Positions 7,599-14,482 of a stretch of 40,886 nt of DNA are shown here, piece by piece. This DNA is from an uncultured Niabella sp. (lineage in GTDB: Bacteria > Bacteroidota > Bacteroidia > Chitinophagales > Chitinophagaceae): positions 1-40,886 of the forward strand of contig CAKSQK010000011.1 in NCBI GenBank assembly GCA_934486785.1. Direction: 5' to 3'. The stretch's first letter is position 1; every line of letters starts with the position of its first letter. The notes beneath the pieces were generated by a model. The model made no database searches and was not told the DNA's origin. It saw only the letters and a program-made list of their open reading frames with translations. Both the position numbers and the translations under genes were made by a program.

Positions 7599-7680
7599 CG
7601 CTCCACTCCATTCATTTTTTTAACGCTCATGCATCAAGGCCGCTTCGCATCGTCGCGGACTAGTATCCTCAACTTTTTAC

Positions 7681-7781
7681 CAGTAACCGCGTTAGGCGCC
7701 TCTTTCGCTTCGGTGCCCGCGGCGGCGGGCGACCCGAGGCACGAGGGTAGAAGCGAAAGCAGCGCCGCTGCGGTTACGCTG
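7681..7781. repeat. Large imperfect inverted repeat
   Basis: The left arm 7681-7711 and right arm 7750-7781 are near reverse complements: shared blocks are CAG, TAACCGC, GCGC and CTTTCGCTTC, separated by short mismatches. The loop contains its own hairpin, GCCCGC-GGCG-GCGGGC (7715-7730). It may be a mobile-element relic or a structured transcript; no open frame or T tract goes with it. Confidence 0.6.
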
Positions 7782-7792
7782 CCAGCCGGCAG
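7779..7792. repeat. Dispersed palindrome, family A variant
   Basis: CTGCCAGCCGGCAG: 5-base arms CTGCC/GGCAG around AGCC, overlapping the end of the large inverted repeat. Confidence 0.4.
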
Positions 7793-7865
7793 TGGAGGCA
7801 AAAGCTTAAAATATTAAAAACGAGGAATTAATATTAAGCTTTTACACAAAAGATGTTTCCAAAAC

Positions 7866-7892
7866 GTGCTGCCGCAGGCAGGCGTCGCACAC
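7866..7892. repeat. Family A-related repeat with extended flank
   Basis: Holds GCAGGCAGGCGTCGCAC. Its reverse complement shares TGCGACGCCTGCCT with the copy at 33355-33368, so homology extends beyond the palindrome itself. Confidence 0.5.
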
Positions 7893-7961
7893 TTGTACTG
7901 AACAACATATCTCAACTGTTTTTACATTCTACATTTTTTTATTTTATATTTTGCGTTCATC

Positions 7962-8351
7962 ATGACCATCTTTTCAAAAATCATCGCGGGCGAAATTCCT
8001 TCGTATAAAATTGCCGAAAACGATAAGTTCATCGCCTTTTTAGATATTATGCCGCTGCGCAAAGGCCACACGCTGGTGGTGCCTAAAATCGAAGTGGACA
8101 AATTGTTTGATGTGCCTGATGAATACCTGGCAGAAATGCTGCTGTTTGCAAAGCCCGTTGCCAAAGCAATTGAAAAGTCGTTTGACTGCAACCGTTGCGG
8201 CATCAGCGTTATTGGCATCGAAGTGCCACACGCGCATGTACACCTCATTCCCATTAGTGATGCCAATGACATTAATTTCGTTCAGGAAAAATTAAAATTC
8301 TCCCCCGCGGAAATGGAAGAAACCCGGGAGTTGATAGTTGGAAATTTATAA
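7962..8351 (+). CDS. HIT family protein (histidine-triad nucleotide hydrolase)
   Basis: 129 residues, the normal length for a bacterial HinT-like protein. HIT proteins are dimeric nucleotidyl hydrolases or transferases acting on AMP-N and adenylated substrates. The start MTIFSKIIAGEIPSYKIAEND is standard, 'FLDIMPLRKGHTLVVPK' is the conserved nucleotide-binding sheet, and the triad H90-x-H92-x-H94 is present in HAHVHLIP. The catalytic middle histidine (H92) is intact. It is preceded by a long repeat-rich gap and followed by murI 139 bases after its stop. The physiological substrate cannot be given. Confidence 0.93.
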   Translation: MTIFSKIIAGEIPSYKIAENDKFIAFLDIMPLRKGHTLVVPKIEVDKLFDVPDEYLAEMLLFAKPVAKAIEKSFDCNRCGISVIGIEVPHAHVHLIPISDANDINFVQEKLKFSPAEMEETRELIVGNL

Positions 8352-8456
8352 AGCGGTATCATCTGCAAATATTTCCCGGTAAATTATTTAGGCAAGCGGC
8401 CATGCGGTGTAGAAATGCATGTAAACCTTTTTATTGCCTGTTCCCGTATTTAATTT

Positions 8457-8464
8457 TATTTTTG
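8457..8464 (+). promoter_or_regulatory. murI promoter -7 element (TATTTTTG)
   Basis: Exact TAnnTTTG match. A start near 8468 lies downstream of the alternative upstream codon at 8434, which supports the murI start at 8491. Confidence 0.45.
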
Positions 8465-8490
8465 AAAGGATATCATCCTTTAATCAGTTT

Positions 8491-9321
8491 ATGCAGCAAC
8501 CAGCCCCTATTGGTGTTTTTGATTCAGGTTATGGAGGTTTAACGGTTTTAAGAGAGCTGTCAAACTACCTGCCGCAATACGATTACCTGTACCTGGGCGA
8601 TAATGCCCGCAGCCCTTATGGTACAAGGTCTTTCGATACGGTTTATCAGTACACTCTCGAATGTGTAAAATGGTTCTTCAATAAAGGCTGTTCGCTGGTA
8701 ATACTGGCCTGCAATACCGCTTCGGCAAAGGCATTGCGCACCATTCAGCAGAACGACCTGCCCCGTATAGCGCCGGGCAAAAGAGTGCTGGGCGTAATAA
8801 GGCCTACAACAGAAAATATTGGTAATTATTCACAATCGGGATCAGTGGGTATTTTGGCTACATCGGGCACCGTTGCATCACAGTCCTATCCCATAGAGAT
8901 CGCTAAGTTTTTTCCCGGCGTAAAAGTGTACCAGGAAGCCTGCCCCATGTGGGTGCCATTAATAGAGAACAACGAGATCAATACACCCGGCTCTGCATAT
9001 TTTATCAAAAAAAACCTGCACTCCTTATTTAAAAAAGGAAAAAGAATTGATGTGGTGTTGCTGGCCTGTACGCATTACCCCATTATGCAGGAACAAATAA
9101 AAGAACATTTACCTGTTGATGTAAAGCTGCTGTCGCAGGGAACTATTGTGGCGCAAAGCCTTGCAGATTATTTACAACGCCATCCCGAAATAGAAACGCT
9201 CTGTAGCAGGAACGGCAGGCTGGAGTTTTATACAACCGATTCCACCGAAGATTTTGACAACCATGCCACCCTGTTTTTTGGAGAGCCTGTACAAAGCAGG
9301 CATGTAAACCTTGAGGAATAA
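8491..9321 (+). CDS. murI: Glutamate racemase MurI
   Basis: 276 residues. It interconverts L- and D-glutamate to supply D-Glu for peptidoglycan, without a cofactor. The active-site acid D11 is in FDSGYGG, and the two catalytic cysteines are C74 in ACNTASAKA and C193 in ACTHYP. LGDNARSPYG is the conserved substrate loop. The ATG at 8491 (MQQPAPIGVFDSG) gives the usual short lead to DSG and follows a -7 element by 26 bases; a start at 8434 would lie upstream of that promoter. The helicase gene begins 39 bases after its stop, perhaps cotranscribed. Confidence 0.96.
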   Translation: MQQPAPIGVFDSGYGGLTVLRELSNYLPQYDYLYLGDNARSPYGTRSFDTVYQYTLECVKWFFNKGCSLVILACNTASAKALRTIQQNDLPRIAPGKRVLGVIRPTTENIGNYSQSGSVGILATSGTVASQSYPIEIAKFFPGVKVYQEACPMWVPLIENNEINTPGSAYFIKKNLHSLFKKGKRIDVVLLACTHYPIMQEQIKEHLPVDVKLLSQGTIVAQSLADYLQRHPEIETLCSRNGRLEFYTTDSTEDFDNHATLFFGEPVQSRHVNLEE

Positions 9322-9360
9322 AATTCGCCGGCGACACGGGTGGTTTAATAAATAGATAAG

Positions 9361-11502
9361 TTGGAACAACTTTTTAACTTAATAGAACACACGCACCGCA
9401 GTGTTTTCCTTACAGGAAAAGCGGGTACAGGAAAAACAACTTTCCTGGGCAATTTTATTAAACGTACCAAAAAGAAATATATCGTGGTTGCGCCCACGGG
9501 CATTGCAGCCATCAACGCGGGGGGCGTTACCATTCACTCCATGTTTGGCCTGCCGCTTAAAACGCATGTGCCCAGTTTTGATGATGTGGACCCTAACGAG
9601 GCCATCAATATACAGCACCTGCTGCCGCATTTTAAATACCGCAGGGATAAGCTAAAGCTGCTACGCACTCTTGATATTTTAATAGTTGATGAGGTTTCGA
9701 TGTTGCGGGCTGATGTAATGGATATGATGGACCTGGCGCTGCGCACTGCACGCCGCAGCACGCAAAAGTTTGGCGGTGTGCAATTGCTGCTTATTGGTGA
9801 TCTGTACCAATTGCCGCCGGTCGTAAAAGAAGAAAGTGAACGGATTTTGTACAGGTATTACAGCTCGCCATTTTTTTTTGATTCGGCAGCTTTAAAAGAT
9901 AAAGCCCTGCTTACTGTTGAGCTAAAGAAAGTGTACCGGCAAACAGATGCCGTGTTTTTACAGGTGCTTAATGCCATCCGTGATAAGGATTTCGACGCGA
10001 TAGATTTTGAGCTGCTTAATTCGCGATACGATCCGCTGTTTGAGCCTCAGGAAAACTATGTGTACCTCACTTCGCACAATTTTATGGCTGATAGCATTAA
10101 CCGCCGTAACCTGGAAAAAATTAAATCCCGTGCTTTCGTTTACAAGGCCATCATCAATGGAGATTTTAAACCGCACCTGTACCCTAACGATGAAGAACTG
10201 GAGCTGAAAGTGGGGGCGCAGGTAATGTTTATAAGAAATGATACATCTGAGGCTAAAAGATATTTCAACGGTAAAATTGCGAGGGTTACGGAGTTGATGG
10301 ACGATTTTATACGGGTATTGCCTGATGATGAAGCCGAAGAAATTTTAATTGAGCGCGAAACCTGGGAAAACAAGAAATACGCTGTTGACAGTCAAAATGA
10401 AATAAAGGAAGATGTGGTGGGCAGTTACGAGCAATTTCCTTTCAGGCTGGCCTGGGCGGTAACAATACATAGAAGCCAGGGCCTCACTTTCGACCGGGTT
10501 ATTATAGATGCGGGGCGGTCCTTTACCAGCGGGCAGGTGTACGTGGCGCTCAGCCGCTGCCGCACGCTGGAAGGTATTGTATTGAAATCGAAAATAACGC
10601 CGGGCATTATTATAACGGATGACCGAATTGCCTTTTTTCACAACGAAACCAGCGCGGGGGAAAGAATTGAAGCCATACTGGAAGATGAAAAATATAATTA
10701 TGCTATTGAAAAACTGTTGCTGCGGCTGGAGGTGAGCTGGCTGGAAAAAGAGTTGGAAGATTGGGCAGAAGCCGTAGCTGAAAGCAAATTTTTAAAGAGT
10801 GAGGAAGTGGAGCAACTTGCAGAAGCGCTGCGCCCTAAAGCGGCAGAGCTGGTTGCTGTTTTTGAAAAGTTTGCCGTGTATGCACGTGCAAAAACTCGGC
10901 TGATGAACACGGAAAGCTGGCAGCAGGTAGAGGAAAAAAGCGCGGGCGCTGTAAATTATTTTTTCGAAAATATTTACACCGGTTTTTTTGAACCGCTGAA
11001 AGCTGCTTATGCTGAAACCAAGGGCCAAAAAGGGCTGAAGGGTTACAACGATGTTTTAAAAACCTTGCTTGAAGAGATGGAAGAGTATTTGCAGGGATTG
11101 AAACACCTGGCACTTTTAGATAAAACCTTATATGTTAAAAAGCACGACGGTAAAATAAGCGCTAAGGTGGAGAAAAAGCCTTCGCATCTTATCAGCTTTG
11201 AGCTATTTGAGTCCGGTAAGGATATTGAAACCATTGCCACAGAAAGAGGAATGGCTGTTAGTACTGTTTTGGGACACCTGGCAAAAATAGCCGCCGTGGG
11301 TATTTTAGATATAGACAGGTTGTTTTCTGAAGAAAAGATCGGGATATTTAAAAAAGTGCATGACAAAAGCAATTTTGAAAGCCTTAGTCAATGGAAAGCC
11401 GCATTGCCCGATGATTTTGATTTTAACGAAGTAAGAGTGCTGCTCAATCATTTTAGTTATATAAAGCAGAAGCAGGAACGACAAGCGGGCGCTGCTTTGT
11501 GA
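9361..11502 (+). CDS. PIF1/RecD-like SF1 helicase with C-terminal helix-turn-helix
   Basis: 713 residues. The start is a TTG: the frame is closed by a stop at 9349 and has no ATG between. Walker A is GKAGTGKTT (19-27), with APTGIAAINAGGVTIHSMF as the motif Ia region typical of PIF1. Walker B is LIVDEVSML with D110-E111, followed by LLIGDLYQLPPV (motif III). AWAVTIHRSQGLTFDRVIID and GQVYVALSRCRTLEG are the C-terminal helicase motifs V and VI. After about residue 450 a helical linker leads to a helix-turn-helix near 615-665 (SHLISFELFESGKDIETIA, then MAVSTVLGHLAKI), like the HTH_40 domain of some RecQ proteins. It probably unwinds DNA during repair or replication; the substrate is unknown. Confidence 0.88.
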   Translation: MEQLFNLIEHTHRSVFLTGKAGTGKTTFLGNFIKRTKKKYIVVAPTGIAAINAGGVTIHSMFGLPLKTHVPSFDDVDPNEAINIQHLLPHFKYRRDKLKLLRTLDILIVDEVSMLRADVMDMMDLALRTARRSTQKFGGVQLLLIGDLYQLPPVVKEESERILYRYYSSPFFFDSAALKDKALLTVELKKVYRQTDAVFLQVLNAIRDKDFDAIDFELLNSRYDPLFEPQENYVYLTSHNFMADSINRRNLEKIKSRAFVYKAIINGDFKPHLYPNDEELELKVGAQVMFIRNDTSEAKRYFNGKIARVTELMDDFIRVLPDDEAEEILIERETWENKKYAVDSQNEIKEDVVGSYEQFPFRLAWAVTIHRSQGLTFDRVIIDAGRSFTSGQVYVALSRCRTLEGIVLKSKITPGIIITDDRIAFFHNETSAGERIEAILEDEKYNYAIEKLLLRLEVSWLEKELEDWAEAVAESKFLKSEEVEQLAEALRPKAAELVAVFEKFAVYARAKTRLMNTESWQQVEEKSAGAVNYFFENIYTGFFEPLKAAYAETKGQKGLKGYNDVLKTLLEEMEEYLQGLKHLALLDKTLYVKKHDGKISAKVEKKPSHLISFELFESGKDIETIATERGMAVSTVLGHLAKIAAVGILDIDRLFSEEKIGIFKKVHDKSNFESLSQWKAALPDDFDFNEVRVLLNHFSYIKQKQERQAGAAL

Positions 11503-11575
11503 GCGTATAATTCAACTTTCATGTTAAATTTTAATTTTCGTCCCTGATTTCATCAATTCTTCATAAAATTTTCGC

Positions 11576-11583
11576 TATTTTTG
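11576..11583 (+). promoter_or_regulatory. rpsP promoter -7 element (TATTTTTG)
   Basis: Exact TAnnTTTG match about 60 bases before the rpsP start. The leader after it contains a small inverted repeat, CAATgtCAATTG, near 11590-11602. Confidence 0.45.
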
Positions 11584-11644
11584 ATGCCCCAATGTCAATT
11601 GGGAACTAACAATTTTTTTTAAAAGCCTTAAATTTCTATTTAAA

Positions 11645-12121
11645 ATGGCAGCGAAGATCAGATTGCAAAGACACGGGTCAAAGAAAAGACCTTTTTACTT
11701 CATCGTGGTAGCAGACGCAAGAAGCCCGCGCGATGGTAAATTTATTCAAAAATTGGGTACCTACAATCCCCTGACGATTCCGGCCACGATTGAACTGGAT
11801 CGACAAAAAGCATTGGAATGGCTGAACAAAGGAGCAACTCCTACCGATACTGTTCGCCGTATTCTTAGCTTCAAAGGTGTGTTGTACCTGAAACATTTAC
11901 TGCGCGGTGTAAAATTGGGTTTGTTTGATGAGGCAACTGCTATGCAAAAGTTTACTACCTGGAGCGCTGAGCACGAAGTTCAAATGAAAAAGCGCCAGCA
12001 AAAAGCTATCGAAGAAAGGAAAGCTAAACGCAGAGTAGCAAGTGCAGCACCACGTAAAGTAGCTGAACCTAAAGCTGAAGAATCTGCTCCCGAAGCAAAT
12101 GCTGAAGGAGCGGGGGAATAA
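11645..12121 (+). CDS. rpsP: 30S ribosomal protein bS16
   Basis: 158 residues. Residues 1-80 are the conserved bS16 core ([20 protein letters not shown], then [12 protein letters not shown]), which binds 16S rRNA in the 5' and central domains and is needed for assembly. Residues about 105-158 are an extension: lysine/arginine-rich ([16 protein letters not shown]), then Ala/Glu/Pro-rich. Such tails are usual in Bacteroidota. In many bacteria rpsP is followed by rimM, trmD and rplS; here a terminator closes the gene and rimM comes only after a separate lipoprotein gene. Confidence 0.97.
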   Translation: MAAKIRLQRHGSKKRPFYFIVVADARSPRDGKFIQKLGTYNPLTIPATIELDRQKALEWLNKGATPTDTVRRILSFKGVLYLKHLLRGVKLGLFDEATAMQKFTTWSAEHEVQMKKRQQKAIEERKAKRRVASAAPRKVAEPKAEESAPEANAEGAGE

Positions 12122-12151
12122 ACCCTTAAGCTTCTATGGAACAATGAATTC

Positions 12152-12178
12152 AGGCGGTCTTAACAGGCCGCCTTTTTT
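12152..12178 (+). terminator. Rho-independent terminator after rpsP
   Basis: Arms AGGCGGTC (12152-12159) and GGCCGCCT (12166-12173) pair over eight positions with one G-U, followed by six T. It separates rpsP from the lipoprotein gene. Confidence 0.85.
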
Positions 12179-12259
12179 AATGTGCCAATGGTAGCAGGTA
12201 AGCTCTGTGCTGCCTGCTGTTGCGTTTGCATCAGAAATTGCGTTATAGTATAAAAGCCA

Positions 12260-12967
12260 ATGGCCATGAGAAAAAATTTACTATTGCTGTCAATAATAGT
12301 TTTTGCATTAGTTTCCCTTAATTTTCGTTGCGGAAAACAGGAGGCGCTGCTTCCAAAAGAGGAGCCCATGCCTGATCCTGTAACCCTGGAAATGCCGCTC
12401 AATATTTACCCGGTAAAAGAGAGCTATTCCGTAGGCGATACTATTTGGGTGGAAGCGAATGTGCCGGACAAAATGCTTTTGAATACAAAAACTAAAACAA
12501 AAGAGTTAGCCGATGCTTTAAGATTTCATGTTCCCCTCAAATTTCATGTAGTAAACAAGCAGGTGCTGGTACCCGCCGGGGGCCTATGCGAATTTATTAA
12601 TCCCGGCCAGCTGCAATTAACTAAGGATCCAGGTTATTACGATGCCCGGTATAATGTTTACTGGAATTACAATAATGTAACCATATTGAACTATGGATGC
12701 AATGAAAGTGAATATAAGTTTAAGTTAGGATTCAGGCTAAAAGCAAAAGGGGCATTTTATATTGGCTTATCACAGGCTGCGTTGCTTAGCTGTAACGAAA
12801 AAGATCCTTTTCAAAACAAACATATATCATTCAAATACGATGTGCAGGATGTAAACCTGAATGTGTATTATGGCCTGCCCCTACTTTCACAAAACGACCC
12901 TTACCGTATCGGGTTTGATGTAAAAGTCCTGTACGATAAAAAGGGCTTCATTGTTAAAGTGGAGTAA
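12260..12967 (+). CDS. Hypothetical lipoprotein
   Basis: 235 residues, no family recognised. A signal peptide ends at C24 in SLNFRC|GKQE. The residues before the cysteine (N-F-R) are atypical for a lipobox, so processing by signal peptidase II is likely rather than certain. The mature N-terminus is acidic (QEALLPKEEPMPDP), as in lipoproteins exported to the surface in this phylum. The body is beta-rich: NIYPVKESYSVGDTIWVEANVPD resembles the opening of an Ig-like or 'uncharacterised N-terminal' sandwich. Two starts (12260 and 12266) are possible. The gene is inserted between rpsP and rimM, and a hairpin whose T tract points to the minus strand follows its stop by one base. Confidence 0.65.
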   Translation: MAMRKNLLLLSIIVFALVSLNFRCGKQEALLPKEEPMPDPVTLEMPLNIYPVKESYSVGDTIWVEANVPDKMLLNTKTKTKELADALRFHVPLKFHVVNKQVLVPAGGLCEFINPGQLQLTKDPGYYDARYNVYWNYNNVTILNYGCNESEYKFKLGFRLKAKGAFYIGLSQAALLSCNEKDPFQNKHISFKYDVQDVNLNVYYGLPLLSQNDPYRIGFDVKVLYDKKGFIVKVE

Positions 12968-12968
12968 T

Positions 12969-12996
12969 AAAAAAGGAGGTGATTTTAACCACCTCC
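12969..12996 (-). terminator. Minus-strand intrinsic terminator
   Basis: Arms GGAGGTG (12975-12981) and CACCTCC (12990-12996) pair exactly. On the minus strand the hairpin is followed by six T, while on the plus strand it has no T tract. It therefore ends a minus-strand transcript that starts between the lipoprotein and rimM genes. Confidence 0.6.
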
Positions 12997-13058
12997 CCGT
13001 GTTGCTTTAGAGATGGTCACTGCAATGTTGCAATTCCTGCATCTCCACTCTTAATAAT
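12969..13058 (-). ncRNA. Candidate small minus-strand transcript
   Basis: On the minus strand there is an imperfect promoter element (TATATTTA, 13077-13070), a hairpin with arms at 13045-13040 and 13015-13010 (GAGATG/CATCTC), and the terminator at 12996-12969. Within it is a tiny frame of 11 codons, MQELQHCSDHL (13042-13007), preceded by GTGGAG. No minus-strand gene follows, so a leader for a downstream gene is unlikely. A small RNA or very small peptide gene is possible. Evidence is structural only. Confidence 0.3.
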
Positions 13059-13192
13059 ACGTACAATCATAAATATAAAATAACAAACAGATTTGTCCCC
13101 GGCAATTGAGTAAGCCGCTTGTTTTAGCGGGTGAGCAGCAGTTTTTTTGTGTGGGCGATTTTTTCGTTCTGCATGCTACCCGAAATACTTCC

Positions 13193-13200
13193 TATTTTCG
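13193..13200 (+). promoter_or_regulatory. rimM promoter -7-like element (TATTTTCG)
   Basis: One mismatch to TAnnTTTG. It lies 10 bases upstream of the chosen rimM ATG and inside the longer alternative frame, so it supports the shorter protein. Confidence 0.35.
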
Positions 13201-13210
13201 CACAAATTTT

Positions 13211-13735
13211 ATGAAGAGCGAAAAATACATCAGCATAGGAAAATTTGCAGGTACACACGGGCTTAAGGGCGAGCTGGTGCTAAAGCATGGGCTGGGCAAA
13301 AAAACAGCATTAAAAGGGCTTACCCATTTTTTTATAAAAGATAAAACAGGCAGCCACCTGCCCTGGTTTGTGGAAGATATACGTGTAAAAAACGACTCGG
13401 AAGTATATGTAAAAGCCGAAGATATTCATACTGTGGAAGAAGCCAGGGATTTGGTGCAGAAGGAAGTATGGCTTACTGAAACAGATTTTAATAAGTACGC
13501 GGATCAGTCATCGGCCATTGGCCTGCTGGGCTATACAATTGTTGAGGGAGAAAAAACATTGGGTATCATTGAAGAAGTAATAGAGCAGCCGCACCAAATA
13601 CTTTGCAGGCTGCAAATACAGGGTAAAGATGTGTTTATACCGCTGCACGAAGAAAGCCTTGAAAAAGTAGACAGAAGGGCTAAGAAAGTATGGGTAGCGC
13701 TGCCCGAAGGGCTGCTGGATGTGTACCTGGCTTAA
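13211..13735 (+). CDS. rimM: Ribosome maturation factor RimM
   Basis: 174 residues, the family length. RimM binds the 30S subunit next to uS19 and helps mature the 16S head domain. The N-terminal barrel begins YISIGKFAGTHGLKGELVLK, which carries the G-x-x-x-GxHGxxGE signature. The second, PRC-barrel domain contains LLGYTIVEGEKTLGIIEEVIEQPHQ and the ending FIPLHEESLEKVDRRAKKVWVALPEGLLDVYL, both typical. A longer frame (from 13106) adds 35 residues with no family likeness; the ATG at 13211 gives the standard N-terminus. The usual partners trmD and rplS are not in the window. Confidence 0.95.
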   Translation: MKSEKYISIGKFAGTHGLKGELVLKHGLGKKTALKGLTHFFIKDKTGSHLPWFVEDIRVKNDSEVYVKAEDIHTVEEARDLVQKEVWLTETDFNKYADQSSAIGLLGYTIVEGEKTLGIIEEVIEQPHQILCRLQIQGKDVFIPLHEESLEKVDRRAKKVWVALPEGLLDVYLA

Positions 13736-13737
13736 AC

Positions 13738-13763
13738 AAAAATAGCCCCTGGATAGGAGCTAT
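13738..13763 (-). terminator. Terminator of rpmH (minus), between rimM and rpmH
   Basis: Arms ATAGCCCC (13742-13749) and GGAGCTAT (13756-13763) pair with one G-U. On the minus strand five T follow directly. It lies three bases after the rimM stop and 25 bases after the rpmH stop, so it may also slow transcription from rimM. Confidence 0.7.
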
Positions 13764-13788
13764 AAATTCTTTTTGGCACAAGTATTAT

Positions 13789-13944
13789 TTATTTAAGTGC
13801 CCTCTCGTCAGAAACCGTTAATTTTTTACGGCCTTTTTTACGGCGTGCAGCTAATACAGAGCGGCCATTGGCGCTTTGCATACGCTTGCGAAAGCCATGT
13901 ACGCTTTTACGACGACGATTATGAGGTTGAAATGTACGCTTCAT
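13789..13944 (-). CDS. rpmH: 50S ribosomal protein bL34
   Basis: 51 residues, too short for many gene callers. The translation begins [20 protein letters not shown] and continues [20 protein letters not shown], ending [11 protein letters not shown]. This is the complete bL34 pattern: MKRT-x-QP-x-x-RRR, then HGFR-RM, then GR-VLAARR-KGR-LTVS. bL34 is a late-assembling protein of the large subunit near the exit-tunnel base. In many bacteria rpmH is next to rnpA and dnaA; here it stands alone on the minus strand, convergent with rimM, with its own promoter element (14055-14048) and terminator. Confidence 0.97.
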   Translation of the reverse strand: MKRTFQPHNRRRKSVHGFRKRMQSANGRSVLAARRKKGRKKLTVSDERALK

Positions 13945-14047
13945 ATCTTTTTAATTTTCACTTTTTGTTTGAATGCGCATGGGAGAACATGCTGATTTTC
14001 AATATTCCGCAACAGGACACCACTCTCTGTTGTTTGTGAAAGGACGG

Positions 14048-14055
14048 CAAAGGTA
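14048..14055 (-). promoter_or_regulatory. rpmH promoter -7 element (TACCTTTG on minus)
   Basis: Exact TAnnTTTG match on the minus strand, which would give an rpmH leader of about 100 bases. Confidence 0.5.
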
Positions 14056-14270
14056 AGAAAGTTTACCCAAAAAGGGAACTTTTGCTGCCTTAAAAGTTTT
14101 AGCCCCTGCCCGTAACGAACAAAACCGCTCATAATCAATTATCTTTGATAGGATTGCTTCAAAAGTTGTAAGCGTCCATTAAAATATTTATGGGCAAATA
14201 AAATTATCCAATTAAAAAAATAAAAATATAACATGAAATAGCCATAAACGATTTTGGTTACCAAACGTAA

Positions 14271-14292
14271 TTTCCCGATAGCTATCGGGAAA
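14271..14292. repeat. Dispersed palindrome, family B
   Basis: Perfect 22-base palindrome with core CCCGATAGCTATCGGG flanked by TTT and AAA. It is the partner of the copy at 7444-7461. Confidence 0.65.
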
Positions 14293-14302
14293 TGGCGTAT
14301 TC

Positions 14303-14322
14303 CCTGCCTACCGGCAGGCAGG
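14303..14322. repeat. Dispersed palindrome, family A
   Basis: CCTGCCTACCGGCAGGCAGG: one base from the perfect palindrome at 7579-7598. It is followed by CATGTAACAATTAAAAA, nearly repeated after the copy at 14428. Confidence 0.65.
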
Positions 14323-14427
14323 CATGTAACAATTAAAAACAGCCGCTAAGCGGCGCACTAAATAATAAACACATGAAACGAAGCATGATAAATTTTTCTC
14401 ACACAGGGAGATGTATATGCGGAGTTC

Positions 14428-14447
14428 CCTGTCTGCCGACAGGCAGG
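14428..14447. repeat. Dispersed palindrome, family A
   Basis: CCTGTCTGCCGACAGGCAGG: same family. The shared flanks TTCC upstream and CAT...ACAATTAAAAA downstream make this and the 14303 copy a longer direct repeat about 125 bases apart. Confidence 0.65.
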
Positions 14448-14482
14448 CATACGACAATTAAAAAACATTAAAAAATATACGG

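Larger units (their letters stand above)
7321..7961. other. Palindrome-rich intergenic region, 641 bases
   Basis: I see no gene here; the open frames across it run through palindromes and have no family likeness. It holds a hairpin with 10-base arms CCACTTTTGT/ACAAAAGTGG (7413-7438), several dispersed palindromes (listed separately), a large imperfect inverted repeat at 7681-7781, and an imperfect GC-rich repeat at 7866-7892. GC content around 7700-7800 is clearly higher than in neighbouring genes. Confidence 0.6.
13945..14482. other. rpmH leader and palindrome-rich gap, 538 bases
   Basis: The first hundred bases are the rpmH leader (minus). The rest, 14056-14482, has no gene. It holds family B and family A palindromes (14271, 14303, 14428) and a direct repeat of about 40 bases around 14295-14340 and 14424-14467. 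The plus-strand -7 elements are unclear. Confidence 0.5.

Noticed and set aside
7424..7817. Open frames of 79 and 62 codons in the gap after greA
   Set aside because: They run through palindromes and repeats, one codes PAGRQ from a family A palindrome, and they match no family; the region looks non-coding.
13106..13210. Upstream extension of rimM by 35 codons
   Set aside because: The added residues do not resemble RimM, and a promoter-like element lies inside this stretch; the start at 13211 is preferred.
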